DNA from: an uncultured Oscillospiraceae bacterium
Lineage (GTDB): Bacteria > Bacillota > Clostridia > Oscillospirales > Oscillospiraceae
DNA length: 64,000 nucleotides
Assembly: GCA_934597585.1 (NCBI GenBank)
Contig: CAKTSA010000007.1
Coordinates: 1-64,000 of the forward strand
Reading direction: 5' to 3'
Position 1 is the first letter of the stretch. Every line of letters starts with the position of its first letter. Shown one piece after another: positions 34,700-42,554 of the stretch. A program made the translations under genes and the position numbers. The notes under the pieces were generated by a model, which did no database searches, was not told the DNA's origin, and saw only the letters and a list, made by a program, of their open reading frames with translations.

Positions 34700-34738
34700 G
34701 ATGGCCAGAACAGAGCAAATTGGCTGGCTCATCTTTTT
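34700..34738 (+). terminator. Terminator before the glycine-zipper operon
   Basis: GATGGCCAG pairs with CTGGCTCATC with one bulged T, then TTTTT. Confidence 0.72.
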
Positions 34739-34841
34739 CGGCGGAGTAGAAGAGACATGGCCAAGGAGTGGGGAACGAGAAGACTAATACTGTGTGAAGA
34801 ATACAAACTAATTATCAAATAAATGAAAGGAAGACTGTGTT

Positions 34842-35048
34842 ATGAAGAAATTGACCAAAGCATTGCTTGCCATCGGAGCTGGAGCGGTATGTGTGGCGAC
34901 CGGAGGCTTGGTTGCACCCGCAATCGGAGCGGCAATCGGCTTGACTGGCACCGCAGCCGCACATGTGGCGGCAGGTACTGCGGTTGCTGCACAAGCGGCT
35001 GGCGCAGCAGTAGCGGCGGAAAAAGTCAAGGAATCAAAGAAGAAATGA
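34842..35048 (+). CDS. Small glycine-zipper protein (68 aa)
   Basis: ATG 34842 follows GAAAGGAAGACTGTGTT. The product has a basic start (MKKLTKALLAIGAGAV), a Gly/Ala-rich hydrophobic body (ATGGLVAPAIGAAIGLTGTAAAHVAAGTAVAAQ) with small-residue spacing typical of glycine-zipper membrane segments, and a lysine-rich tail. The stop overlaps the next start as ATGA. Such peptides insert in membranes or pack against glycine-zipper partners; two larger glycine-zipper proteins follow in the same operon. No named family. Confidence 0.72.
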   Translation: MKKLTKALLAIGAGAVCVATGGLVAPAIGAAIGLTGTAAAHVAAGTAVAAQAAGAAVAAEKVKESKKK

Positions 35049-35206
35049 GATGGATATTAAAGATGGGTGATGTCAAAAAGAAAAAGGGTTTGAAGACTAT
35101 GCTTCCTGTTGCGGCTGCAAGTGTAAGTCCGGCAGCAGCGACAGCAGTCGTAGCAGTGAAACTTGCAAAAAAAGCGCAGGAAAAGAAAAATCACAAACAA
35201 AAGTAA
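35045..35206 (+). CDS. Small basic Ala-rich protein (53 aa)
   Basis: Starts at ATG 35045, overlapping the previous stop by 4 bases (ATGA), so translation is probably coupled. An internal ATG at 35063 is an alternative. Lysine-rich ends (GDVKKKKGLK, KKAQEKKNHKQK) flank a hydrophobic Ala/Val segment (AAASVSPAAATAVVAVKLA). No family recognised. It looks like a second small membrane-active or scaffold subunit of the operon. Confidence 0.6.
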   Translation: MRWILKMGDVKKKKGLKTMLPVAAASVSPAAATAVVAVKLAKKAQEKKNHKQK

Positions 35207-35221
35207 AAGAGGGAAAAGACA

Positions 35222-36811
35222 GTGAGTGAGAATACCGCCCACCCTGATGAGCAGAAAAAGAAGCAGCAGCAACGTGGTATGCGGGATGCGGCAGTCTTAG
35301 GTGCTATAACAGGCACTGTGAACCGACACGGTAATGCAGTCAAGGAATTTTCTGTAGGATACACTGGTAAAGACCGAGTTTCTGGACAAGTTCTGTCGAA
35401 AGGGCTGAAGGCAGTTTCCGAGAGTAACGTCAATCCTGGATTTGCAGAGCAAAACGTGAAACAGCAAGCCGGATTTTCTGCTGAGATTGCAACGACTACT
35501 CGAGAAAATGCACAGGCGGCAATTGATGGCAAGACATCTTCGCATACAATTCGCACAGATGACATGACTCGCCAGCCGGACGGCAAAGGCCATACCATCG
35601 GCGGAACCAACGAGCAGCTATATGATATTGCAGAAGTAACTAAGGACAGAGTCTACATTGACGGGACAGGACGCCAGCTAAAATATGTAGGCGGGAACGC
35701 ACAGCAATGCCGCCAAAAGCTAATGAGTCAAAAGTTTGACAAGTATTTTGACAACGATGTTCCCGTAGAGATTCCGGCCGACTATTACGATGATGTTGCT
35801 GCCCAGTTTGAAAGTAGTATCAGCCGTACGAAAGAGCAAATTCAGCATGCTGAAAAGTGTGGAAATACAAGTCTAGCCGAACAGAAACAGCAGGAGTTGG
35901 AACGACTTCAAAAACGGAAGGATGGCCTTCGCAAAGGGAAGCTGACCAGTAAGGAAGCACTCGAGGCCCGTACCAATCCGTTACGTTTTACAGCAAAAGA
36001 CATTGCAAAAGTGTCGCATCACGCAGGTGTAGAAGCTGCCAAGTACGGTGCGCTTGTTGGCGGTAGTGTATCTATCGTTCAGAATGTCGTAGCTGTAATA
36101 CGAGATGAAAAAACACCTGAAGATGCAATACGCGATGTTGGAAAAGATACCACTGTTGCGGCCGCGAAAGGGTACGGAACAGGCTTTACTGGATCTGCCG
36201 TGAAAGGATTGATGCAAAATGCAAAGTCCGAAACACTGCGTAATCTCGCCGGAACAGGGCTCCCTGTGGCTTTGATAACGTTGACAATCAGCGTTGGCGA
36301 TACAATGCACCGCTATTTTTCTGGAGAGATAGATGGGGTGAAGTGTTTGGAAGACTTGGGAGCACAAGGAACAGGAATGCTTTCATCTGCCCTGTGGGCG
36401 ACCATCGGACAAGCAGCAATCCCCATCCCTGTGGTAGGAGGGTTGATTGGCGGCATGATCGGCTATGCGGTAGCTTCTGCCAGCTATGGCGAGTTAGTAA
36501 ATGCCTTAAAGGACGCCAAACTCGCTGCGGAAAATCGCGCCCGTATCGAACGAGAGTGTGAGCAGCAGATAAAACTAATCGAAGCTTATCGCGCTGAGAT
36601 GGAGGAGGTTATTCACGAATATTTAGCTGCGAGCATGCAGGAATTCAAAGATGCATTTGACGGCATACAGGGGGCACTGAATGTCGGAGATGCGGATGGT
36701 GTTATCGCAAGCGCCAACCGCATTACAGAGTCGTTAGGAAAAAACGCACCGATAAAAAATGCGGATGAGTTTTCTTCGTTTATGGAAAGCAGCAGCACAT
36801 TTTACCTTTAA
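35222..36811 (+). CDS. Unknown glycine-zipper protein (529 aa)
   Basis: GTG 35222 lies after AGAGGGAAAAGACA, 15 nt from the previous stop. The N-terminal third is polar, with a KYVGGNAQQCRQKLMSQKFD and VPVEIPADYYDDV block. A charged coiled-coil (residues about 195-245) follows. Then come three hydrophobic Gly/Ala segments: AAKYGALVGGSVSIVQNVVA, LPVALITLTISVGDT and AAIPIPVVGGLIGGMIGYAV. A helical acidic tail ends the protein. This is a membrane-inserting or channel-like layout. The family is not one I can name; a similar central block seems to recur in bacterial accessory genes, from memory only. Confidence 0.75.
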   Translation: MSENTAHPDEQKKKQQQRGMRDAAVLGAITGTVNRHGNAVKEFSVGYTGKDRVSGQVLSKGLKAVSESNVNPGFAEQNVKQQAGFSAEIATTTRENAQAAIDGKTSSHTIRTDDMTRQPDGKGHTIGGTNEQLYDIAEVTKDRVYIDGTGRQLKYVGGNAQQCRQKLMSQKFDKYFDNDVPVEIPADYYDDVAAQFESSISRTKEQIQHAEKCGNTSLAEQKQQELERLQKRKDGLRKGKLTSKEALEARTNPLRFTAKDIAKVSHHAGVEAAKYGALVGGSVSIVQNVVAVIRDEKTPEDAIRDVGKDTTVAAAKGYGTGFTGSAVKGLMQNAKSETLRNLAGTGLPVALITLTISVGDTMHRYFSGEIDGVKCLEDLGAQGTGMLSSALWATIGQAAIPIPVVGGLIGGMIGYAVASASYGELVNALKDAKLAAENRARIERECEQQIKLIEAYRAEMEEVIHEYLAASMQEFKDAFDGIQGALNVGDADGVIASANRITESLGKNAPIKNADEFSSFMESSSTFYL

Positions 36812-36830
36812 AAACAAGGAGGATCAGTTT

Positions 36831-37460
36831 ATGGGGTATTCGACTGACGAAAAACGTGCTATTTTGAAGATATGCTCACTCTTCATGATAGTAGATGGAA
36901 CGTGCCATGAGTCTGAGCAGGCACTTTTGAACAAAGTGTACAAAGAAATGAATGTCAATGACTCAGTAAAAAAAGAAGTTCTGGACTATTGCGTAAGTAT
37001 AGCTGCAGCTATGGAACGCGGCGATAATTCAGCACAAGTTATTTCCGAAATCGATAAGATCCTGGATAACCTGACAGATTTCAACCTGAAGAAAGTCTCG
37101 CCTGAGAAGAACCGGTTCATGCCCTTCTATATGAGAGGAGATCCGACTGCACAGGCTAATCTTCTGTGGACACTGATCAATCTTGGGTATGCGGATAAAG
37201 CATACACCTCGGCAGAGCGAAAAGTGGTGTGGCATTTAGCGAAGATCTGGAATATCAACAAAGATCTTGTTGCAGAGTTCGAGGATACCGCCGATACAAT
37301 TCTTTTACTTACCAACCAGCAAGCATGGCTGAAAAATGAGAGCGGTTGGGGATATGATCAAATTAATGAACGGCTCAAGGAAATTGATAAACAAATCGAG
37401 TTAATGTCAAAGAATTTGCAGACAAGCATTTCGGAAATTGATGTAATGGGAGGAAAATAA
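36831..37460 (+). CDS. TerB-like helical protein (209 aa)
   Basis: ATG 36831 follows AAGGAGGATCAGTTT. Two TerB-like segments are visible: ILKICSLFMIVDGTCHESEQALLNKVYKEMNV (about residues 10-42) and LLWTLINLGYADKAYTSAERKVVWHLAKIWNI (about 104-135). Each has the acidic metal-type motif D/E-x(5-8)-E between helices. A C-terminal coiled coil (QINERLKEIDKQIELMSKNLQ) follows. TerB domains occur in tellurite-resistance and phage-inhibition loci and are thought to link membrane complexes to metal sensing. Here it sits between two glycine-zipper proteins, with 19-nt and 2-nt spacing. Confidence 0.68.
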   Translation: MGYSTDEKRAILKICSLFMIVDGTCHESEQALLNKVYKEMNVNDSVKKEVLDYCVSIAAAMERGDNSAQVISEIDKILDNLTDFNLKKVSPEKNRFMPFYMRGDPTAQANLLWTLINLGYADKAYTSAERKVVWHLAKIWNINKDLVAEFEDTADTILLLTNQQAWLKNESGWGYDQINERLKEIDKQIELMSKNLQTSISEIDVMGGK

Positions 37461-37462
37461 CA

Positions 37463-39397
37463 ATGCCGATTCCTTTTTTGGCCTTTGGTATTATTGCTTT
37501 GTGCGGTGGTCTGGGTATCGGAAAGACTATCAAGGCTGGAGTAGACCAAAAGGATGCTAATGATACAAATGCATCCGCAAATCGTATTTGTGAACGGGCT
37601 ACTGCAGAAATTGAATCAAGCCGCAAAAAAAGTGGCGATGCTATTACAGCATTGGGCGAACAGAAGGTATATGTGTTGAATCACAGTATTGCTTCATTTG
37701 TAGAGAACTTTGGTAAATTGAAAAATGTTGAACTCATTAAGGATTCAACAGGATTGACAGAGTATCAAACCTTTAAAATTGACGAACAAGGTGTGGCAGA
37801 ATTAAGACAGCTCAGCGAGATGGCTTCATCGCTGGCTGGTGGCTTGGCTGGTGGTGGCGCTCTTGGTGCTCTTGCCGCCTTTGGCGCATACAGTGGCGTT
37901 ATGGCACTGGGGTCTTGTGCAACGACAGGCACAGCTATTGCAACACTAAGTGGCATTGCAGCAAAAAACGCCACGCTAGCTTTCCTCGGCGGTGGCGCAA
38001 AGGCTATCGGTGGATTGGGCATCGCCGGAGGCGCAGGTGTACTTGGCGGTCTGGTCGCCGCTCCTGCGTTAGCAGTTATGGGATTCATTCTAGGTGCGAA
38101 AGCCAGCAAAAATAAAGATGATGCCTATTCTAATCTGGCAAAGGCAAGGGTGTATCGTGATGAAATGAAGGCTGCGCGGGTACTTTGCAATGGTATTCGT
38201 ATGCGCGCTACGATGTTTGAACGGTTACTTCTGAAACTTGACGTAGTTTTTGAACCAATGGTTGTCCGGATGGAACAAATTATTCGGTTAAGAGGTGCCG
38301 ATATAAAATTGTATACTGAGGATGAGAAAAAAGAAATTGCTATGTGCCTATCAGTGGCTGGTGCCGTGAAGGCTATTCTTGACACTTCAATCTTGACCGA
38401 GGACGGAAACTTGATGCCGGAATCTGAGCAACTTATCGACCCCACACAGAGAATGATTGTGAAGTATTCTCCATGGGAAACGCAAGAAGACCAAGCGAGG
38501 GAAATGTCTTTAGCGCCCAAATACCAGCACGCCGAAGCCCTGTTTATGCAAGGTAAGCTAAAAGAAGCTTATCCGCTATTAGTACAGTTGTCGGATGCGG
38601 GTTACGCACGTGCGAATGCACCGTTGATTATTATATGCAGTGATGGCTTTTCTGGAAAGTATCCGAGCAAAGACGAAATGGTCAAGTACAGTACTCGAGG
38701 CTGCCAGGCCGGCGATGCTGTCTCAGCAATTCAAACTGCCATCAGTTCTCGACGTGACCCGGCTACCCGAGAAAAGCTTGTTACCCAATACTTATCTGAA
38801 GTACAGGAACTGGCCAATAAGGGAGATATTTTTGCAACCTATACTCTGGCAATGTATTATTTGAGCATAGAGAATAGCGAAAACCATTTTGAAATTGCAG
38901 TACAGTATTTCAGAAGAACGGCAGGGAAATTCTACCGCACAGGGCAGAGCTTAGCTCAGCGATACTATCGTGGGGAAGGCGTAGAAAAAAGCAGCAAGAT
39001 TGCAGCAGAGTGGGCTGAAGACGCGGCAAAATGTGAAGAGTATGCATCACCGTGCAATTTGTTGGGAGATATCGCCTGTGATAATGGCGAGTACGGTTTG
39101 GCGATTGATTGGTACCTCAAAGCCATTCACCGCGGCTACGATGCCTGTTGGAAAAAGTTGGGCAACATATACCAAACAGGTAAAGATATCCATCGGGTAT
39201 TGGAAACCACATACCAAGAGTACGAAAAGGCGGCTAAGCAAGATGATCGAGTCGGGCAGTACTATACCGGCCTTTGCTGTATGTATGGCGTCGGCACTCC
39301 ATGCGACACAACGGCCTCTAGTTATTGGCTACGCCTCGCTGCAAGTCAAGGCTGGGAACCTGCAAGTCGTGTGTTAGCACAGGATTCTGTTGTATAA
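37463..39397 (+). CDS. Glycine-zipper membrane protein with Sel1-like repeats (644 aa)
   Basis: ATG 37463 is 2 nt after the TerB stop, behind GGGAGGAAAATAAC. The protein has an N-terminal hydrophobic helix (FLAFGIIALCGGLGIG), then a helical region. A long Gly/Ala-rich hydrophobic block (about residues 124-215, with GGLAGGGALGALAAFGAYSG and GGLGIAGGAGVLGGLV) follows. The C-terminal half carries Sel1/TPR-like repeats (AEALFMQGKLKEAYPLLVQLSDAGYARA, AQRYYRGEGVEKSSKIAAEWAEDA, TGLCCMYGVGTPCDTTASSYWLRLAA). The layout suggests a pore or membrane platform joined to a sensing solenoid. Function unknown; it is the last gene of the operon. Confidence 0.75.
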   Translation: MPIPFLAFGIIALCGGLGIGKTIKAGVDQKDANDTNASANRICERATAEIESSRKKSGDAITALGEQKVYVLNHSIASFVENFGKLKNVELIKDSTGLTEYQTFKIDEQGVAELRQLSEMASSLAGGLAGGGALGALAAFGAYSGVMALGSCATTGTAIATLSGIAAKNATLAFLGGGAKAIGGLGIAGGAGVLGGLVAAPALAVMGFILGAKASKNKDDAYSNLAKARVYRDEMKAARVLCNGIRMRATMFERLLLKLDVVFEPMVVRMEQIIRLRGADIKLYTEDEKKEIAMCLSVAGAVKAILDTSILTEDGNLMPESEQLIDPTQRMIVKYSPWETQEDQAREMSLAPKYQHAEALFMQGKLKEAYPLLVQLSDAGYARANAPLIIICSDGFSGKYPSKDEMVKYSTRGCQAGDAVSAIQTAISSRRDPATREKLVTQYLSEVQELANKGDIFATYTLAMYYLSIENSENHFEIAVQYFRRTAGKFYRTGQSLAQRYYRGEGVEKSSKIAAEWAEDAAKCEEYASPCNLLGDIACDNGEYGLAIDWYLKAIHRGYDACWKKLGNIYQTGKDIHRVLETTYQEYEKAAKQDDRVGQYYTGLCCMYGVGTPCDTTASSYWLRLAASQGWEPASRVLAQDSVV

Positions 39398-39543
39398 GAA
39401 TTGCGTAGGATGGCCAGGCACGATTCAGCCTCTACACAGCCGTGCCTGCCAAGCAAAAATAATTCCCATTGCAAAGCTCTATAAAGTGCAAAGAAAGTCT
39501 GCGTGTATAAAAATGTGGGCAAGAATCTCAAGCCAAACTTAAG

Positions 39544-39577
39544 AGAAAGGGGCCGAACGGCCCCTTTCTTTGTTTCT
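39544..39577. terminator. Terminator at the convergent end of the unknown operon and the PolC-like gene
   Basis: AGAAAGGGGCC/GGCCCCTTTCT stem, GAAC loop, T-rich on both sides. A second hairpin (AGGCACG/CGTGCCT, 39416-39446) lies upstream without a T-run. Confidence 0.82.
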
Positions 39578-40569
39578 CACCCCTCCATCATCCACCTTGC
39601 CACGCAGTCGCCTTTCTTTGGCAGATATTCGATCCGCTTCAGGGCGCTGATGTAGTACTTTGGCAGGCGCAGGGTGCAGCCGAGGTAGCGTTTCAGCTCC
39701 TCCGGCATACCGAAGCGAGCGTATTTTCCCTTGCACACCGCCTCCATGATCTGCCAGGGGATGCCGTTCTCGGCGCGGGCTTTGGGCGGCGTGTGCTGGC
39801 GGATCAGGTCATACACGTCCTCGCGGAAGGCGATCACGTCCAGAATGTCGATCTCGCCCCGGTGAATGGCGATCTGTTCCGCCCGACTCCACGCACCCTC
39901 CGCCATTTGCAGGCCCATGGCCTTGATGTGGTGATAGGTGGTCGTCAGCGGCGGAAGACCCTCCAGCGCCAGAGCATCATCCCGCAGCGCACCGATCTCA
40001 ATGATCCCCTGCTGACCGTCCGACTGAATGAGACGCAGCGCGGTCAGCTCTTCGTCGCTGTAGGGCTCCACCGTGAGAGTCCCGTTCTCGTCCATGCACT
40101 GCCAGTAGTCCGGAATGAAGTCCGTCACCAGCTGCCGCATTTCATCGGGGACGCGAAGGCTGATATCCGGCAGTCGCATCGCCAGCGAACGGCTGGAGAG
40201 CCGATGACCGTCGCCCTCCATGCTGCCGCCGCAGGCCGGGCAGACGGCGTCCGGCATGTCCCAGCCGTCTTCGTAATGGTCACGGTTGAAGGCGGTGTAG
40301 TGGCAGTTCGTGCAGCGGTAGTGGGGCGGCAGGGGATTCACCGACGTAGCGCCCAGCAGGCAGGCCAGCAGCGAGTCGTTGGTGCTGCCCAGCACCAGCA
40401 CGTTCTCTGGGCCGAACTCCTGCCGCAGCGCCGCAACGCACCGCCACAGGGGCATCCATGTGCTGCGGCCCACCAGCCGCATTTCCTCCGCCAGACGTCC
40501 GTAGACCCGCTCAGACTTCCCCGCGCCGTAGTACTCCTCCACCAGCTTTACCAACAATGTCTTCTGCAT
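39577..40569 (-). CDS. Shortened PolC-like protein without an intact catalytic motif
   Basis: The 330-residue protein reads like pieces of DNA polymerase III alpha, PolC type. Residues 61-122 have GSTNDSLLACLLGATSVNPL then PPHYRCTNCHY and DMPDAVCPACG, matching PolC's VNPLPPHY zinc module with cysteines 86, 89, 110 and 113. Residues 134-137 are PDIS where PolC has the catalytic PDID. Residues 240-320 (EIDILDVIAFREDVYDLI, IPWQIMEAVCKGK, PKYYISALKRIEYLPKKGD) match the later PolC fingers region. Exonuclease, PHP and C-terminal parts are absent. ATG 40569 follows AAAGGAGGGCGTATT. It is under regulated promoter C. A decoy, inhibitor or clamp/template-binding role is inference. Confidence 0.75.
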   Translation of the reverse strand: MQKTLLVKLVEEYYGAGKSERVYGRLAEEMRLVGRSTWMPLWRCVAALRQEFGPENVLVLGSTNDSLLACLLGATSVNPLPPHYRCTNCHYTAFNRDHYEDGWDMPDAVCPACGGSMEGDGHRLSSRSLAMRLPDISLRVPDEMRQLVTDFIPDYWQCMDENGTLTVEPYSDEELTALRLIQSDGQQGIIEIGALRDDALALEGLPPLTTTYHHIKAMGLQMAEGAWSRAEQIAIHRGEIDILDVIAFREDVYDLIRQHTPPKARAENGIPWQIMEAVCKGKYARFGMPEELKRYLGCTLRLPKYYISALKRIEYLPKKGDCVARWMMEG

Positions 40570-40599
40570 AATACGCCCTCCTTTGTTGTGGTAAGGCGT

Positions 40600-40631
40600 A
40601 GTATAACAAAAGAAGTGGACAGAGAGTGTCG
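40600..40631 (-). promoter_or_regulatory. Regulated promoter C of the PolC-like gene
   Basis: Minus strand: CGACACTCTCTGTCC (40631-40617), 11 nt, TATACT (40605-40600). Same architecture as promoters A and B. Confidence 0.78.
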
Positions 40632-40645
40632 TTGGCAGAAAAATA

Positions 40646-40819
40646 TTAAATCATATTGTTTCGCAAAAAATCTTCGAGATACTGCCTGCTGATCCTCCAT
40701 TCACGCCCTATTTTCAGCGCCGGAATCAATTGTTGGGCAATCATCTTCCGTACCTGCTGCTTTGTGGTCTTGAGCAGTGCAGCAGTCTCAGCCACGGTCA
40801 GCAATTCTGTTATGCCCAT
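40646..40819 (-). CDS. Excisionase-like HTH protein (57 aa)
   Basis: ATG 40819 to TAA at 40646. The sequence LLTVAETAALLKTTKQQVRKMIAQQLIPALKIGREWRIS is the MerR-like winged helix of excisionase/HTH_17 proteins, with IGREWRIS as the typical wing. Xis-type proteins bend DNA at attachment sites and steer integrases toward excision. Here it could instead regulate replication or transcription. It overlaps the upstream 80-residue gene by 10 bp, so the two are translated together. Confidence 0.78.
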   Translation of the reverse strand: MGITELLTVAETAALLKTTKQQVRKMIAQQLIPALKIGREWRISRQYLEDFLRNNMI

Positions 40820-41052
40820 GGATCATCCGTCTTTCCGTTGACGCTGGCCTTGCCCTCCTTATATAAAAAATTATGTAATCGCCGCAGGTCATAGCGACTC
40901 AACCCCCAATCCCCGATCTCATTGCGTTGAGGATTGATGTCGTATCTTTTGCAGCTCTGCTTCAAGTTTTCCTTGTCCATTTTCAGCAGATTGCAAACGC
41001 TTTTCAGTGTGTAGAATTCTTCCAAATCGGTATAGCAAATGTAGGGTATCAT
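40810..41052 (-). CDS. Unknown 80-aa protein, probable HTH, coupled to excisionase
   Basis: ATG 41052 follows AGGAGGTAATTCACT. The product has a helical pattern, DLEEFYTLKSVCNLLKMDKENLKQSCKRYDI then LSRYDLRRLHNFLYKEGK, that fits a small HTH-like DNA-binding module with a C-terminal basic segment. I do not recognise a named family. Its stop lies inside the excisionase-like gene. Probably an accessory regulator of the element. Confidence 0.68.
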   Translation of the reverse strand: MIPYICYTDLEEFYTLKSVCNLLKMDKENLKQSCKRYDINPQRNEIGDWGLSRYDLRRLHNFLYKEGKASVNGKTDDPWA

Positions 41053-41203
41053 AGTGAATTACCTCCTATTGGCGTGAAATAAGATTTGCACTTGTCGACA
41101 TATCCCGTCGGGCGCAGCTCACGCCTGATTATAATAATGTTTGATATTTCATTTTATATATTCTTAATGCGCCGTTTTTTGCACATTAAAATCACGGCAT
41201 GGC

Positions 41204-41240
41204 AAAGCCGAGGTACACTGTTTAGAAGTACCTCGGCTTT
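41204..41240 (-). terminator. Terminator after the SHOCT-like small gene
   Basis: AAAGCCGAGGTAC (41204-41216) pairs with GTACCTCGGCTTT (41228-41240), overlapping the stop codon of the 58-aa gene. Confidence 0.78.
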
Positions 41241-41415
41241 ATCTGTATCTGTATTCACGTTCCTTCACCGCCGGCGCATATGCCGCTCGGATCTTCATCT
41301 GCATTTCCTTATAATCCGTCTCGCTGATTACACCCTGCTCCATTAGTGTTCTATTAAAGTATTGTAACATTCCTTCGCGATATGCACTCTCTTTTGTCAA
41401 TTTTCCTGTCGGCAT
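41239..41415 (-). CDS. SHOCT-like small protein (58 aa)
   Basis: ATG 41415 lies 8 nt after AAGGAGG. The sequence MLQYFNRTLMEQGVISETDYKEMQMKIRA is the short two-helix SHOCT pattern (GVIxExDY), usually found at the ends of longer proteins and thought to mediate oligomerisation. Standing alone here, 44 nt after the Rep-like gene on the same strand, it may be an accessory of that protein. Confidence 0.65.
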   Translation of the reverse strand: MPTGKLTKESAYREGMLQYFNRTLMEQGVISETDYKEMQMKIRAAYAPAVKEREYRYR

Positions 41416-41459
41416 TGCGCCATCCTCCTTTCCCAGTCATTATCATGTCCGTCCGCCTT

Positions 41460-42554
41460 TCAAAAAATACAGGGGGCTAAACGGCCATTCTTTTGGATCT
41501 CCACGCAATCCCACTCTTCGTCCAATTCATTCAAAATCATCAGCAGCGATGGAAGCTGCTTGACGGGGTATTTTTCCCGCAGTGGTAGGGGATGAATGCC
41601 CAACCTTTGAAAATGGTCCAAGCATGTTTTCCATTGTTCCTCTGTCAGCCCTTTCCGCGCTTCTTTGAGGGACGAACTTTTCGCCGTTCTCAAAATACTT
41701 TTCAGTCGTTTTCGCATTTTCTTCTTCATTCCGTCTGCTTTATCAACGATTTCTTGCTGTGCTTTCAGTTTGCGGTACATTCCGCTGTACATGCACTTCT
41801 GCGCATATTTCAGAATCAGCCTTCTGCTATTCTGGCTCAGAGCCTGTATTGCATCTACAGTTGTTTCCAGATGTTCCTTCTTGATAAAATCCCGTATCCA
41901 GGCGCGACCACAGTGTAGTTCCACTCTTAAAATGCTCTTTGGCAGCTTCTCGCCCTTCATCAGACCCTCGCGTTTCATCTGCAGCAATTTGTCATAAGCC
42001 ACCAATTCGACCCGTCCATTGGCCCAACGCACGGCATGACGCCTTAACTCGGATTCCTTGACGAATGTGGAGGACAATGGTTCATCCAAACGCAATAGCC
42101 TGATCAGTTCCGCCGCCGCATTTTTGCGATTCCAGCAGATGTTGACACACAGATCCAGCCGATGTAATTTCCATGCGTTCATATCCTCCGGCAGCCCCGC
42201 CTTACGCATGACTAATGTGAAATTATCCCGTATTTCCTCAAGTATGTCCTGATACGGCGGTACAATACCAAGATACGAGGCATCCGGCTCCAGCAGCTTG
42301 CGAGGGTTGACCGTCAACGAGATCACGTTCTGGTGTCCGCGTGTCAGAAACGCCTGAAGCCCATTTCTCGAAAACGCATTACACCTCCACGCGAATACCC
42401 CGCCGTTTTCCTTCACGGGATAAAACTCACCCCCACAGCTGCATTGCCGCAGTCGATCAAATGCATTTGCAAACGCGGCGTCTGTCGGATTCCATCGCAG
42501 TTCCAGAGTGTGAAATGAAAAACCGGCTGATGTCAAAAAGATCTTCTTGCCCAT
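41460..42554 (-). CDS. Putative replication-initiator-like protein (364 aa)
   Basis: ATG 42554 follows GGGAGGGCTCCCTT. The motif order is WKLHRLDLCVNICWN, then VELVAYDKLLQMKREG, then SILRVELHCGRAW. It resembles phage/plasmid gene II/X-type or Rep_trans-like initiators (R-x-D, YxK, LRxE), followed by a basic helical C terminus. An early CxC...C group (CSCGGEF, WRCNAF) may bind zinc. The catalytic tyrosine is not certain. The 490-bp non-coding region upstream with inverted repeats is where an origin would be expected. Confident only that this is an element-borne gene. Confidence 0.5.
   Translation of the reverse strand: MGKKIFLTSAGFSFHTLELRWNPTDAAFANAFDRLRQCSCGGEFYPVKENGGVFAWRCNAFSRNGLQAFLTRGHQNVISLTVNPRKLLEPDASYLGIVPPYQDILEEIRDNFTLVMRKAGLPEDMNAWKLHRLDLCVNICWNRKNAAAELIRLLRLDEPLSSTFVKESELRRHAVRWANGRVELVAYDKLLQMKREGLMKGEKLPKSILRVELHCGRAWIRDFIKKEHLETTVDAIQALSQNSRRLILKYAQKCMYSGMYRKLKAQQEIVDKADGMKKKMRKRLKSILRTAKSSSLKEARKGLTEEQWKTCLDHFQRLGIHPLPLREKYPVKQLPSLLMILNELDEEWDCVEIQKNGRLAPCIF

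Noticed and set aside
39416-39446. Hairpin AGGCACG/CGTGCCT as the main terminator of the unknown operon
   Set aside because: It has no T-run; the perfect stem with T-rich flanks at 39544-39577 is a better terminator.
41460-42554. Calling this gene a conjugative relaxase
   Set aside because: No HUH triad or clear relaxase tyrosine could be seen, and no mating-pair genes are present. Only a replication-initiator-like label is defensible.
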